Shown piece after piece: positions 25,115 through 35,055 of a stretch of 64,000 nucleotides of DNA. A program made the translations under genes and the position numbers. The notes under the pieces were generated by a model, which saw nothing but the letters and a program-made list of their open reading frames with translations, ran no database searches and was not told the origin of the DNA. Source of the DNA: Lysinibacillus piscis (GTDB lineage: Bacteria; Bacillota; Bacilli; Bacillales_A; Planococcaceae); contig NZ_BRZA01000001.1 in the NCBI RefSeq assembly GCF_026012395.1, forward strand, positions 992,001 to 1,056,000, written 5' to 3'. Numbering within the stretch: position 1 is the stretch's first letter; every line of letters starts with the position of its first letter.

Positions 25115-27865
25115 TTACCAATTAATAATTTTTAAATCTGCTGGTGTTAGTTTATTACCTGCAATATCTCGAATATCGATTGTTGAAAGTGGTTTTAATG
25201 TTAAACCCTTCATCAAGTTGTCTGCTGTCATTTTTGTTGGTAGAAGGATTGTTGCCACATTTGTTGCTCCTCCGCCAAGAAGAACATCTACATTTGTTTG
25301 ATATAACTCTGTCCCAATATAAACACTATAATCATATGCTACACCAGGGCCTTGATAAACATTTTCAGAGAACGTTAGTCTAATTGTTTGTAAATCGGTT
25401 TGTAATTCCGCTACAACAGTTGGTCGAACATTTTCTTTTAAGTCTACAGTTAATGTAGTTGGCAACATAAAGACAGATGAACCTGCTGCTTTAATATTTT
25501 GCACAATCACATTGCGATAGCCTGTAAATGTATTAGAGCCTTCTCTTAATTTGAGCATAACTGTGTTTAAGTTTCCTGCATTAACAGAGGCAGATACTAC
25601 TTCTGCACCTTGGATAATGTAATTTGCTTTATTCGTTGCTGTTTCAGCATCTACTTGTCTGTTGAATGTTACGACTACCGTGTCGTTATCAGAACCTTGT
25701 GCAATACTGCTTACAGCTACCATATCTGTATTCGCAGTTGTACCATCTACACCACGGACAAATTCTGCTTGAGCTGCTGTAAACGGAACGCCTGCTTCAC
25801 TTGTTACACCACTAAATAGTAGGTTTACCGCATATTTCGCACCAACAGCATTGTTATTGCCTAACAGTGTCGCTAATTTCACACGTACAACATTTTTTTG
25901 TTCAAACGATTTATACATCAGCATGGCATTATTGATTGGCATTACATTATTTGTAATGTAATCTTTCACATAGCTACCACCTGTCAGTGATACAAATGAA
26001 TTAGTTAAGTCTACATTTTTATTAAATACAAATTCCAAGTATTCTGCTTTGTCTGTTACATCCTGCACAACAGTTGCTGTTAGTAATGTTGGTGCTGTAC
26101 TATCTTTCACAAATTGCACAACACGGTTAATTGGTGCTTGTACTTCACCACTACCATCGACAGCGCCTGCTATTGCAATAATACGATTTCCTTCTAACGC
26201 ATTCGGTGCTGTTACGACCACTTTTGTAGGATTTTTTGCATCAATCACAATACTTGCTGGATTCAATGCCATATTATCAATCGTAACATTTGGTTTCCCT
26301 ACAATTGCTTCTGAGTATTGAATTTCAAATGTTTTTGCTCCTGTTTGTGTAACATTTGTCACCGTTGGGGCAATACCATCTTTATCCCCTTTTTGGAATG
26401 TCACTGTTGCAGGATTTGGGTTGATTAAGTTTCCTGCTCGATCCGCTGCTGCAATCACAGTTGCTGTAATATCTCGATTCGTTGGGATACTCACATTACT
26501 TAAATTTAAAATAATCGCTGTTCCACCATCAACTAGCTCATTTTGGCCTGTAATTGTCGTAATCGGTGTACCATCTGCTGCTCTAAAAGAGATAGAACCT
26601 GCACTTGCCATTGGTTCAGAGAATTTCACCTTCACCTGTGTAGCTGTAATACGCTCTGCGCTTACGATTGTTGGTGCAACCACATCTTTCGCAAAGTTCA
26701 CGATTTCATTGTAGCGAACAAGTGCATTACCATCTAGTGCTTTCACTTTATCAACAATAACGTCATAACGTTTCTCGAAGAAACGACTAGATGTAACCTT
26801 TAATACTTTACCATCAACACTTAATTCCCCTGTTAATGTACCATCTGTTAAGCCGTCAATCGAACGTAATGTCAATATATTGTCTAAAAACTCACCTGAA
26901 AGCCCATTTTTAAAGACTGTTTTCGCATCAACTGCTTTATTGAATTGAATAGCAACCTGTGTAGCACTCACGCTCGTAGCTGCCTTCACTTTTAATTCCG
27001 TTACGACATATGTAACGTTTGATGAATAACTAACACCATCAATTTTAAACTCTGCTTTTGTTACCTCATTTTCTGGTAATGGTGTCGATAATGTTACTTT
27101 ATGTGTTTTGTCATTTGAAAGTGTTACTTCTAATGTTGTCGCATCGATTACTTTAACATTTTTCACCGTCAACACTTCTGGCTCTGGTTGCGGTACTGGT
27201 AAACTTTCGATTTTTGTCATTGTACGGTTTAAGAATGAAGCAAATTGACCACGTGTTAATGTGTTTTTAGGATTGAAGGTTTTCACAGTTGTCAAACCTG
27301 TATATTCTAAAGCAACAATAGCTTCACGACTTTCAAGTGATGAGGCAAGCTCTAAGTCTGTCATTGTTGTTTTGAATTTTGCTGTTTTATACTCCGCTAC
27401 TAAATCACGATCATAAACAATTTGTGCAGCACGAACAAGTAAAACCGCCATTTGCTCACGTGTCATATCGCTTGTGTGCATTAATTTATTTTCAGTTTCT
27501 TTAAAAATCCCTACGTCCTTCACAAGCGCTGCATATTGTAAAAGCTCTTTATCAGGTGCTGTAGTTGGTAAATCTGTAAAACGTGCTTTTTTTGTATAGT
27601 CTGTTGGAAGATCATAGCCTACAGATACTAGCCATTTTCCTAAAAACTTTGTCACATTGCCACGCGTTAACAATGCGTTTGGCTTGAATGTACCATCTGG
27701 ATAACCACCCACGATTTTAGCATCAGCCAACGCTAAAATATTTTCCTTATGGTCACTCTTTGCAATATCCGTAAAGCTTGCCGCACTTGCTACTGGTACA
27801 ATTGCTGATGCCACCAAAGCTGTCGAAGCTGCACCAATAATCCACTTACTATATTTTTGTTTCAT
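25115..27865 (-). CDS. S-layer-like protein with three N-terminal SLH domains
   Basis: 916 residues. The signal peptide (TALVASAIVPVASAAS) and the three SLH repeats (about 30-225) are clearly related to those of the major S-layer protein at 56283. Shared blocks include GYPDGTFKPNALLTRGNVTK and the end of the third repeat, LTRGQFASFLNRTM. The remainder is a string of beta-sandwich modules resembling bacterial Ig-like domains: KVKFSEPMASAGSISFRAAD, FEIQYSEAIVGKPNVTIDNM, VVVTFNRQVDAETATNKANY. Each has the T.V.V.F...V pattern seen in S-layer bodies. It is probably an alternative or minor S-layer protein. AGGAGG stands 8 bases before the ATG. No sorting motif or catalytic motif is seen. Confidence 0.88.
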   Translation of the reverse strand: MKQKYSKWIIGAASTALVASAIVPVASAASFTDIAKSDHKENILALADAKIVGGYPDGTFKPNALLTRGNVTKFLGKWLVSVGYDLPTDYTKKARFTDLPTTAPDKELLQYAALVKDVGIFKETENKLMHTSDMTREQMAVLLVRAAQIVYDRDLVAEYKTAKFKTTMTDLELASSLESREAIVALEYTGLTTVKTFNPKNTLTRGQFASFLNRTMTKIESLPVPQPEPEVLTVKNVKVIDATTLEVTLSNDKTHKVTLSTPLPENEVTKAEFKIDGVSYSSNVTYVVTELKVKAATSVSATQVAIQFNKAVDAKTVFKNGLSGEFLDNILTLRSIDGLTDGTLTGELSVDGKVLKVTSSRFFEKRYDVIVDKVKALDGNALVRYNEIVNFAKDVVAPTIVSAERITATQVKVKFSEPMASAGSISFRAADGTPITTITGQNELVDGGTAIILNLSNVSIPTNRDITATVIAAADRAGNLINPNPATVTFQKGDKDGIAPTVTNVTQTGAKTFEIQYSEAIVGKPNVTIDNMALNPASIVIDAKNPTKVVVTAPNALEGNRIIAIAGAVDGSGEVQAPINRVVQFVKDSTAPTLLTATVVQDVTDKAEYLEFVFNKNVDLTNSFVSLTGGSYVKDYITNNVMPINNAMLMYKSFEQKNVVRVKLATLLGNNNAVGAKYAVNLLFSGVTSEAGVPFTAAQAEFVRGVDGTTANTDMVAVSSIAQGSDNDTVVVTFNRQVDAETATNKANYIIQGAEVVSASVNAGNLNTVMLKLREGSNTFTGYRNVIVQNIKAAGSSVFMLPTTLTVDLKENVRPTVVAELQTDLQTIRLTFSENVYQGPGVAYDYSVYIGTELYQTNVDVLLGGGATNVATILLPTKMTADNLMKGLTLKPLSTIDIRDIAGNKLTPADLKIINW

Positions 27866-27913
27866 CTAGAAAAACCTCCTAATCACTGAGTCACTACATA
27901 TGACTACTATTCT

Positions 27914-27943
27914 ATTATAAAAGAGGGTAATAATACAATTCAA
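27914..27943 (-). promoter_or_regulatory. Possible promoter of the second S-layer-like gene
   Basis: Minus-strand TTGAAT (27943-27938) and TATAAT (27919-27914) are separated by 18 bases, close to the vegetative consensus. The start codon is about 48 bases downstream. This is recognition by eye, not a measured start site. Confidence 0.5.
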
Positions 27944-28058
27944 AGGGCAAGTTATGGAATGAAGATATTGGGAATTTAATATATATAGTAAAATATATAA
28001 TGATATGAGGCCTATATGTTATAATAAAAAAGATACTAAAAGAAAAGAGGTGATAGAT

Positions 28059-28319
28059 ATGGAAAATGTCTTACAACAAATCTTACAAGAAATTAAAGAA
28101 ATCAAAGAAAGTAACAAAGCTATGAATCAACGTTTTGATAGTATTGAACACCGACTTGATTCAATCGAATTAGAGCAGCATCAAATCAAGCAAGCTGTTT
28201 TTGAAACAAATGATAAAATTACTCAACTTCAATCATTCCAAGAAAGCCAACATCGTGTTATTGAGCTACTATCTGCTCGCTCCATCCAACAAGAAGCTGA
28301 TTTAAAAAAAATACAATAG
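28059..28319 (+). CDS. Small coiled-coil protein of unknown function
   Basis: 86 residues, starting at the ATG of MENVLQQILQEIKEIKES. AGAGGTGAT stands just upstream of this ATG; the longer frame from 28005 has no ribosome site. Nearly the whole protein is a heptad-repeat helix (MNQRFDSIEHRLDSIELEQH; ITQLQSFQESQHRVIELL). There is no membrane segment or signal peptide. Similar short coiled-coil proteins are common in Bacillaceae without known role. A terminator follows 36 bases downstream, so it is a real single-gene unit. It is divergent from the second S-layer-like gene. Confidence 0.75.
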   Translation: MENVLQQILQEIKEIKESNKAMNQRFDSIEHRLDSIELEQHQIKQAVFETNDKITQLQSFQESQHRVIELLSARSIQQEADLKKIQ

Positions 28320-28354
28320 CTCTCCACCTCATTTACTATTAACCCATATGAGAA

Positions 28355-28383
28355 AGCTCCTTTAACTCAGAAGGAGCTATTTT
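28355..28383 (+). terminator. Terminator of the small coiled-coil gene
   Basis: AGCTCCTT (28355-28362) and AAGGAGCT (28371-28378) pair perfectly; ATTTTTAT follows. Confidence 0.8.
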
Positions 28384-28396
28384 TATGCCAACAACC

Positions 28397-28434
28397 AAAA
28401 AGCGGCGATTCCGTCATCAATACGTCATCACCGC
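28397..28434 (-). terminator. Terminator of pgi
   Basis: On the minus strand GCGGTGAT (28434-28427) pairs with ATCGCCGC (28409-28402), with one G-U wobble, and TTTTTGG follows. It begins 10 bases after the stop. Confidence 0.65.
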
Positions 28435-28443
28435 CAATAGCTA

Positions 28444-29718
28444 TCACTTGTCTTCTTTTAATAATGCTTGCATTTTCTTCTTATATGCTTCCACACCAGG
28501 TTGGTTAAATGGATTTACCTCTAGCAAGCTGGCACTCATACCACAAGCCTTCATAAAGAAGTACAATAAATAACCAAGATGATACGTATCTAATGTTGGC
28601 AATGCAAGCTGAATAACAGGTACTTCTCCTTCAGCATGTGCAAGGATTGTCCCCTCTTCACAAATCGCATTCACCTCATTAAATGTACGGTTTGATACAT
28701 AATTTAAGCCATCTTCATCACGTGCATCAAAAGGTACAGCTAAATCATCCGTTAGCTCATTAAAATGAACAACTGTCTCAAACATCACACGACTACCCTC
28801 TTGAATAAATTGTCCAATGGAGTGTAAATCCGTTGAGAAATTCACAGTTGCAGGATAAAGCCCTTTATGGTCTTTCCCTTCACTTTCTCCAAATAACTGC
28901 TGCCACCATGCGCCCAATTTGCTTAAGCTTGGCTCAAAGGAAGCGAGAATCTCCATTGTATAGCCCTTTTCATACAGCATATGACGCAATACCGCATAGC
29001 GATAAGCAACATTCGATGCTAAATCTGCCTCTGAAAATGCGATTGCTGCATCTTTGGCTCCTGCTAATAATGTACGAATATCAACACCTGCTACTGCGAT
29101 TGGTAATAATCCAACAGGCGTTAACACAGAGAAACGTCCACCAACATCATCTGGAATCACAAATTGACGATAACCTGCTTGGTCAGCAAGCCCCTTTAAA
29201 ATACCTTTTTCGCCATCTGTCGTCACAATAATACGCTCTGTTGCTTTATTGCCGTAACGCTCCTCCATATATAGACGCAATGTACGGAATGCTAATGCCG
29301 GCTCCATCGTGCCACCTGATTTAGAAATCACATTCACATATACCTGTTTTGAATCCAAATAAGCAAGCAACTGCTTCACATAAGCGCCACTCATATGCTG
29401 TCCTGCATAAATAACCTCAATACCATTTGCTGCCTTGCCGAAATACGGTGTTAATGCCTCTTGAACAGCGTGAGCTCCTAAGAATGAGCCACCAATCCCA
29501 ATAACAACAAGTACATCTGCACAAGCTTTAACTTCCTGTGCTATATTTTCAAGAGAAGTCACTAGCTCATCTTGTTCTCGTAACGGTAAATCTAACCACC
29601 CTGTAAAATCCTGCTGTGGCAAATCATGATGAATTCGTGTCACACGCTCTTGATACTGCCCAATCTCATCTAGTGTACAATTTAATAGTTTTGTTTGAAT
29701 AATTTCATTAGCTGACAT
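28444..29718 (-). CDS. pgi: Glucose-6-phosphate isomerase
   Basis: 424 residues of the phosphoglucose isomerase family, interconverting fructose-6-P and glucose-6-P in the cytosol. Visible features are VLVVIGIGGSFLGAHAVQEA, VNVISKSGGTMEPALAFRTL, FVIPDDVGGRFSVLTPVGLL and, near the end, YFMKACGMSASLLEVNPFNQ PGVEAYK. The protein is about 25 residues shorter than the usual Bacillus enzyme of about 450. Its phosphate loop reads SKSGGTMEP where SKSGTTTEP is usual. It therefore looks like a divergent member, but all main blocks are present. It sits beside pgcA, galU and galE, so it likely helps supply glucose-1-P for surface glycans. GAGGG stands 6-7 bases before the ATG. Confidence 0.88.
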   Translation of the reverse strand: MSANEIIQTKLLNCTLDEIGQYQERVTRIHHDLPQQDFTGWLDLPLREQDELVTSLENIAQEVKACADVLVVIGIGGSFLGAHAVQEALTPYFGKAANGIEVIYAGQHMSGAYVKQLLAYLDSKQVYVNVISKSGGTMEPALAFRTLRLYMEERYGNKATERIIVTTDGEKGILKGLADQAGYRQFVIPDDVGGRFSVLTPVGLLPIAVAGVDIRTLLAGAKDAAIAFSEADLASNVAYRYAVLRHMLYEKGYTMEILASFEPSLSKLGAWWQQLFGESEGKDHKGLYPATVNFSTDLHSIGQFIQEGSRVMFETVVHFNELTDDLAVPFDARDEDGLNYVSNRTFNEVNAICEEGTILAHAEGEVPVIQLALPTLDTYHLGYLLYFFMKACGMSASLLEVNPFNQPGVEAYKKKMQALLKEDK

Positions 29719-29841
29719 GTATAACCCTCACTTTTTTATGCATATTTAATGATTTTTATTATGACATATAACCTCTTGGAATACAATTTGAATAGCTGAC
29801 TTTCAAGATAGTCTTTTTAACAATTGCCTAATTTTTATAAT

Positions 29842-29882
29842 AAAAAACCAGCAACCTCACATTTACTGTAAGATCGCTGGTT
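29842..29882 (-). terminator. Terminator of pgcA
   Basis: On the minus strand AACCAGC (29882-29876) pairs with GCTGGTT (29852-29846), with some inner pairing, and a run of T follows. It starts four bases beyond the stop. Confidence 0.75.
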
Positions 29883-29885
29883 TCA

Positions 29886-31586
29886 CTATTTCACCATTTC
29901 CAGTACAGCCTGCTTCACTCGCTCTAGCTTCAACTGTGCCGCTTCCTTCATCTTATCCATTACCCCAATATAAAACTTACACTTTGGCTCTGTACCAGAT
30001 GGACGAACAGCCACCCATGAACCGTCCTCTAACATAAATTTCAAGACATTTTCTTTTGGCAATGCGAGTGTTTTAGTCGTGCCATCAGCCATTGTTGCCA
30101 ATCCTATCGCATAATCCTCTACACATTGCACCGTCAAATCAGCTATTGATTTTGGCATATGCTGACGCAGATTCGCTAAAATAGCTTTCATCTCGTCTTG
30201 CCCATTCTTGCCTTCAAACACCTGTGAAATCAATGCCTCTTGATAGTAGCCAAACTCCTGATACAAGGAATCCAGCTGGTCTAATAATGTCTGACCTTGC
30301 TTCGCATAAAAGGCAGCCATTTCTGCAACTTTCAATGCTACCTGTACGGCATCCTTATCACGTACAAAGGTTTCAATTAAATAGCCATAGCTTTCTTCAT
30401 AGCCAAATAGATACGTATACTCATCAGTCTTTTCATATTCAGCAATTTTCTCTGCCATATATTTGAAGCCTGTTAATGTATTGGCTGTTGCAACACCAAA
30501 CTTCTCTGCAATAACTGCACCAAATTCAGATGTCACAATCGTTTTCACAACGACACCGTTTGTCGGCAATGCACTTTGTTGCTGCTTCATTGACAATAAA
30601 TAATGCAGTAACAATGCGCCTAGCTGATTACCCGTCAGCAACTCATAGCTCGCTCCATTCCACACAGCTACACCTAAACGGTCAGCATCCGGATCAGTTG
30701 CCACCAACAGCTCTGCACCTATCTTTTTTCCTAGCTCCATTGCCATTTCAAAAGCATCCGCTTCTTCTGGGTTTGGATACGATACCGTTGGGAAATTCCC
30801 ATCTTGTACAGCCTGCTCATCCACAAGCGACACCTGCTGGAAGCCAAATGCCTGCAAGCCCTCACAAACAGGCACTAACCCAGCACCATGCAACGGTGTA
30901 TACACAATCTTCATATCTAGTGCAACATCACATGTACCCTTTAATGTTAACAGCTTCTCTAAATAAGCGTTATCTAAATCAGTCCCTAGCCATGTCATAA
31001 GCCCTTGCTCCTCTAATTCTGAAAGCTCTGTCGTCACAATTGCAAAAATATCCTCAATTTCTGCCATATGTGCCACAATCGCATTCACAAACTGAGGTGT
31101 TAGCTGTGCCCCTTCCTCATCATACACTTTAAAACCATTGTACTGCTTCGGATTATGACTAGCCGTAATCACTACACCTGCATAAGCATTCAGCTCACGC
31201 ACAGTAAATGACAATTGCGGTGTTGGGCGTGATTCCTGATAAACATAAACTCGAATACCATGTGCACCTAACACACTCGCTGTTTCACAAGCAAATTCAT
31301 ACGAAAAGTGACGCGTATCATAAGCAATCACCACACCACGAGCTTTCGCCGTTTCACCATTCGCCTTCACATAACGAGCAAGCCCCTCCGCTACACGACG
31401 AATCGTATAAATATTCATGCGGTTCGTGCCAGCACCTAATACCCCACGCATACCACCCGTACCAAAGGACACGTACTGATAAAAGCGCTCCTCAATCTCC
31501 TGTACATCCGTTACACTCGCCGCTATTTCATCTTGTAAATAAGAAGGAAGTTTTTGTTCTAGCCATTGGTTATATAATTTATTCAT
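29886..31586 (-). CDS. pgcA: Phosphoglucomutase (alpha-D-phosphohexomutase family)
   Basis: 566 residues, similar in length and motifs to B. subtilis PgcA. The active serine loop VVITASHNPKQYNGFKVYDE, the metal-binding loop LLVATDPDADRLGVAV, the sugar-binding TYLFGYEESYGYLI and the C-terminal phosphate loop AVRPSGTEPKCKFYI are all intact. It converts glucose-6-P to glucose-1-P, the precursor of UDP-glucose and dTDP-rhamnose. The ATG at 31586 is chosen because AGGTGAT lies just upstream; the frame also offers a GTG three codons earlier, inside that ribosome site. Its own terminator follows, and it lies between pgi and galE. Confidence 0.93.
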   Translation of the reverse strand: MNKLYNQWLEQKLPSYLQDEIAASVTDVQEIEERFYQYVSFGTGGMRGVLGAGTNRMNIYTIRRVAEGLARYVKANGETAKARGVVIAYDTRHFSYEFACETASVLGAHGIRVYVYQESRPTPQLSFTVRELNAYAGVVITASHNPKQYNGFKVYDEEGAQLTPQFVNAIVAHMAEIEDIFAIVTTELSELEEQGLMTWLGTDLDNAYLEKLLTLKGTCDVALDMKIVYTPLHGAGLVPVCEGLQAFGFQQVSLVDEQAVQDGNFPTVSYPNPEEADAFEMAMELGKKIGAELLVATDPDADRLGVAVWNGASYELLTGNQLGALLLHYLLSMKQQQSALPTNGVVVKTIVTSEFGAVIAEKFGVATANTLTGFKYMAEKIAEYEKTDEYTYLFGYEESYGYLIETFVRDKDAVQVALKVAEMAAFYAKQGQTLLDQLDSLYQEFGYYQEALISQVFEGKNGQDEMKAILANLRQHMPKSIADLTVQCVEDYAIGLATMADGTTKTLALPKENVLKFMLEDGSWVAVRPSGTEPKCKFYIGVMDKMKEAAQLKLERVKQAVLEMVK

Positions 31587-31697
31587 ATGTATCACCTATT
31601 TTTATGTTAATTTCATTGATGTGAAAATCCATATCACACCTTGGCTTCATTATGACATAGAACAGCTGGAAAAACCAATTTCCCTATTACAAGGTAG

Positions 31698-31728
31698 AAA
31701 GGTATGTCCGACTATCAGACATACCTTC
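31698..31728 (-). terminator. Terminator at the end of the large glycan cluster
   Basis: AAGGTATGTC (31699-31708) and GACATACCTT (31718-31727) pair perfectly over 10 bp; on the minus strand the stem is followed by TCTACC, a weak tail. It lies six bases beyond the galE stop, at the end of about 23 kb of minus-strand genes. Confidence 0.6.
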
Positions 31729-31733
31729 GTTAG

Positions 31734-32702
31734 TTAAAGTTGTTTTTGATGCCAAGCCCATGCACTTTCGATAATACCTTGCAGATCCATTCGAGCTTGC
31801 CAGCCTAACTCTTGATAAATTTTCTCAGCATTAGCAACAAGCATTGCAGGATCACCCGCACGTCGCTCTACATATTGGACATTTGCTTGCCTTCCAGTTA
31901 CACTCTCACACATAGCAATAATTTCTTTCACTGAATAGCCAAAGCTATTACCTAAATTATACGTTGCTGTAGTAATCGTGTCCCCTAACAAACCTTCAAG
32001 AGCTAATATATGTGCATGCGCTAAATCCATTACATGAATATAATCTCGTATACAGGTTCCATCAGGTGTAGCATAATCTGTACCAAATACCGAAATGGCT
32101 TCTCGCTGTCCCAATAAATGCTGCAAAATCAGTGGGATTAAATGTGTTTCAGGTGAATGACTTTCACCAATCTCTGCTGTTTCATGTGCACCAGCCGCAT
32201 TAAAATAACGTAATATTACATACTTCATACCATAGCTATCAGCAAAATCTGCCAGCATTTGCTCCACTATCAATTTAGAACGTCCATAAGGATTAATCGG
32301 AGTAGTTGGAGTACTTTCATCAATTCGTTCAACATCTGGCATACCGTATGTTGCAGCAGTGGAAGAAAAAATAAATTTATCAATACTATTTTGTTGCATC
32401 ATTTTTAATAAATTGAGTGTCGCACCCACATTATTTTCATAATATTTCAATGGATCAGCTACTGATTCACCAACTAAGCTAAACGCTGCAAAATGCAATA
32501 CCGCTTCAATTTCGTATGTATCAAATACCTTTTGAACTGTTGCAGCATGACCTAAATCACCCTCGACAAAAATAGCCTTTTCATCCACAGCCCAACGATG
32601 CCCTGTGCTCAAATTATCTAAAACAACTACTTCCTGTGTTTTTACTAACTCCTTAACAAAATGACTACCAATATAACCCGCACCACCAACTACTAAAATC
32701 AT
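31734..32702 (-). CDS. galE: UDP-glucose 4-epimerase
   Basis: 322 residues. The N-terminal NAD site is [16 protein letters not shown]; the catalytic YxxxK is in [28 protein letters not shown] and [19 protein letters not shown] are typical GalE blocks. It interconverts UDP-glucose and UDP-galactose in the cytosol; acetylated sugars are possible substrates of some homologues. Its ATG overlaps the galU stop (ATGA), so both enzymes are made together. It is the last gene of the glycan cluster and suggests that galactose or a related sugar occurs in the product. Confidence 0.92.
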   Translation of the reverse strand: MILVVGGAGYIGSHFVKELVKTQEVVVLDNLSTGHRWAVDEKAIFVEGDLGHAATVQKVFDTYEIEAVLHFAAFSLVGESVADPLKYYENNVGATLNLLKMMQQNSIDKFIFSSTAATYGMPDVERIDESTPTTPINPYGRSKLIVEQMLADFADSYGMKYVILRYFNAAGAHETAEIGESHSPETHLIPLILQHLLGQREAISVFGTDYATPDGTCIRDYIHVMDLAHAHILALEGLLGDTITTATYNLGNSFGYSVKEIIAMCESVTGRQANVQYVERRAGDPAMLVANAEKIYQELGWQARMDLQGIIESAWAWHQKQL

Positions 32703-33583
32703 AGTGATTCACCACTCAATTCTTTCGCCTTTTGTAAAATTAATGCTTTAACACCTTCACTTAAATCATCACGTTCTAAAGCAAAATCAATGGTTGTTTC
32801 AATAAAACCTAGCTGCTCTCCGACATCATAACGTCGCCCTTCAAAGGCATAAGCAAATACTCGTTGAATACTATTTAAAGATTCAATTGCATCCGTTAAC
32901 TGAATTTCACCATTCTTCCCTTTTTTCTTTTCATCTAAAAAGCGAAAAATTTCAGGTGTTAATACGTATCGTCCAATAATCGCATAATTCGATGGTGCAT
33001 CCTCTAAAGCGGGTTTTTCTACAAATTGCGTTACCTGCATTAAACGTTCATCCGTACTGACTGGATCAATCACACCGTAACGATGTACATCTTCATCTGA
33101 CAACTCTTGCACACCAATAACACTTGAAAAGGTCTTTTGATACTGATTCATTAACTGCTTCAAACAAGGTTCATCACTTTTCACGACATCATCACCAAGC
33201 AACACAGCAAATGGCTCGTCCCCAATAAACTTACGTGCACACCAAATCGCATGACCTAAGCCGAGAGCCTCTTTTTGTCGAATATAATGAATTTCTACAT
33301 TGGCAGATTCCTGTACTTTTTCAAGCATTTCGATTTTGCCATTCTCCATCAAAGTGGTCTCAAGTTCCCACGCATTATCGAAATGGTCCTCAATCGCACG
33401 TTTGTTTTTCCCTGTTACAATAATAATATCTTCAATTCCAGAGGCAATCGCTTCTTCTACGATATATTGGATTGTTGGTTTATCGACGATAGGTAACATT
33501 TCCTTAGGCATTGCTTTTGTAGCAGGTAAAAAACGGGTACCAAGCCCTGCTGCTGGAATAATGGCTTTACGGATTTTTTTCAT
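32699..33583 (-). CDS. galU: UTP-glucose-1-phosphate uridylyltransferase
   Basis: 294 residues, the normal length for GalU/GtaB. The nucleotide-binding start [20 protein letters not shown] is intact, followed by [20 protein letters not shown], the [10 protein letters not shown] metal-site segment and [19 protein letters not shown] at the end. It makes UDP-glucose from glucose-1-P and UTP. It is coupled to galE by an ATGA overlap and preceded by GAGGGG seven bases from the ATG. Its supply role fits both galE and the glucosyl steps of the cluster. Confidence 0.93.
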   Translation of the reverse strand: MKKIRKAIIPAAGLGTRFLPATKAMPKEMLPIVDKPTIQYIVEEAIASGIEDIIIVTGKNKRAIEDHFDNAWELETTLMENGKIEMLEKVQESANVEIHYIRQKEALGLGHAIWCARKFIGDEPFAVLLGDDVVKSDEPCLKQLMNQYQKTFSSVIGVQELSDEDVHRYGVIDPVSTDERLMQVTQFVEKPALEDAPSNYAIIGRYVLTPEIFRFLDEKKKGKNGEIQLTDAIESLNSIQRVFAYAFEGRRYDVGEQLGFIETTIDFALERDDLSEGVKALILQKAKELSGESL

Positions 33584-33619
33584 CTAGATTCCCCTCTAAC
33601 GAACGAAACTACTTTACTA

Positions 33620-35026
33620 TTAATAAGCATTTTTATTCACAAATCCATTAATAACCGTTTTAATAACAATTTTCACATCAAATAACAATGTCCAATTTTC
33701 TATATAATAAATATCATGTTCAATTCGATCTTCAATTGATGTATCGCCACGTAATCCGCATACTTGTGCCCACCCAGTAATGCCTGGACGTACAAGATGC
33801 TTTAACATGTACTTAGGGATTTCTTCTTTAAACTGTCCTACGAAAAATGGACGTTCAGGCCTTGGACCAACAACACTCATATCCCCTTTTAATACATTAA
33901 AAAATTGTGGTAACTCATCTAAACTTGTTTTACGAATAAATGTGCCAAATTTTGTACGTCGTGGATCATTCTCTACAGTCCATTGTGTATCTGAATGACT
34001 TTCTGGCATCTGCTTCATCGAACGAAACTTATACATCATAAATGAACGACGATTGAGCCCAACCCGTTCCTGTTTAAAGAAAATAGGACCTGGAGAAGTA
34101 ACCTTCACACCTATCGCTACAATGATTAATACTGGTGACATTAAAAGAATAGCACATAATGAAAAGGCAATATCAAACATTCTTTTGACTAGACGATTAA
34201 TAAATTCATCAAGAGGTACATTTCGCACACTAATTAAAGGAAGCTCTCCAAACCTTTCAAAGTGTGGACTAGCAGGTAAAATATCATAAAAGTCAGGTAC
34301 AATTGAAACCCTAACTCCTGCTTTTTCACAAATAAAAATGATCTTTTGATATTTTGTGAAAACCGTTAAGGGCAGTGCAATCACTACTTCATCAATTATT
34401 TTCTCTGTTAATATTTTCTCCAAATCTGCTACTTTACCTAATATTTGATAGCTTTTTTCTTTATCTTGAATATTTTTTTCTCGAAAATCATCTAAAAATC
34501 CCAATACTTCCAAACCGTATTCTGGATGGTTAAATAAATTGGTCATGTACTTTTGACCAATCGTTCCAGCACCTAAAATTAACACGAATTGTTTATTGTA
34601 ACCGCTACTTCTTAGCTTTCTTAACACTTGTTTAACTGCGTATCGGTAAATTAAACTCATCATAATAGCGATAACAAAATAAATCACTAAGAATACACGT
34701 GAAATATCGATTGTTTTCACTGTAAAAAGTACACTCATTAATACAAACATACCAAATAAATGTGCTTGAAATATTTTAAACACTTCTGACGCAAATCGTA
34801 TTTTACGCTTTGGCATATATAATTTAACAATAAAAGCGACAAGTATATATGCAATAGAGTAAACTATATTCCATACAAAGTAATCAGATAATGGTAAATA
34901 TCCTCCAACCTCTTCATCTAATATGTAAAACCGTAAAACCCAAGCACTAAAAAAAGCAAGTTGGATAACTAAAAAATCCATTAACACATATAACTGTGTT
35001 AAAAAACGTTCTCTTCCTCTTATCAT
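33620..35026 (-). CDS. Polyprenyl-phosphate sugar-phosphate transferase (initiating enzyme)
   Basis: 468 residues. Four to five N-terminal membrane helices (LYVLMDFLVIQLAFFSAWVL and others), a central nucleotide-binding-like domain (FVLILGAGTIGQKYMTNLF), a further helix, and a C-terminal bacterial sugar transferase domain from about 275. The latter has KRMFDIAFSLCAILLMSPVL, GPIFFKQERVGLNRRSF, RKTSLDELPQFFNVLKGDMS and VRPGITGWAQV. This is the WbaP/WcaJ/WsfP plan. Such enzymes move a hexose-1-phosphate (Glc or Gal) from the UDP-sugar to undecaprenyl phosphate. In Geobacillus stearothermophilus, WsfP starts the S-layer glycan this way. AAAGGTGA lies just upstream. It is the committed first step of this pathway. 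Confidence 0.9.
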   Translation of the reverse strand: MIRGRERFLTQLYVLMDFLVIQLAFFSAWVLRFYILDEEVGGYLPLSDYFVWNIVYSIAYILVAFIVKLYMPKRKIRFASEVFKIFQAHLFGMFVLMSVLFTVKTIDISRVFLVIYFVIAIMMSLIYRYAVKQVLRKLRSSGYNKQFVLILGAGTIGQKYMTNLFNHPEYGLEVLGFLDDFREKNIQDKEKSYQILGKVADLEKILTEKIIDEVVIALPLTVFTKYQKIIFICEKAGVRVSIVPDFYDILPASPHFERFGELPLISVRNVPLDEFINRLVKRMFDIAFSLCAILLMSPVLIIVAIGVKVTSPGPIFFKQERVGLNRRSFMMYKFRSMKQMPESHSDTQWTVENDPRRTKFGTFIRKTSLDELPQFFNVLKGDMSVVGPRPERPFFVGQFKEEIPKYMLKHLVRPGITGWAQVCGLRGDTSIEDRIEHDIYYIENWTLLFDVKIVIKTVINGFVNKNAY

Positions 35027-35055
35027 TGACTTTCACCTTTTATTTATGACTACAT

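Noticed and set aside
25610..26737. Plus-strand frames of 64-97 codons opposite the second S-layer-like gene
   Set aside because: Shadow frames of a Thr/Val-rich repetitive gene; no ribosome sites.
29900..31624. Long plus-strand frames of 80-156 codons opposite pgcA
   Set aside because: Antisense to a well-conserved enzyme with all motifs intact; Ser/His/Leu-rich composition is typical of shadow frames.
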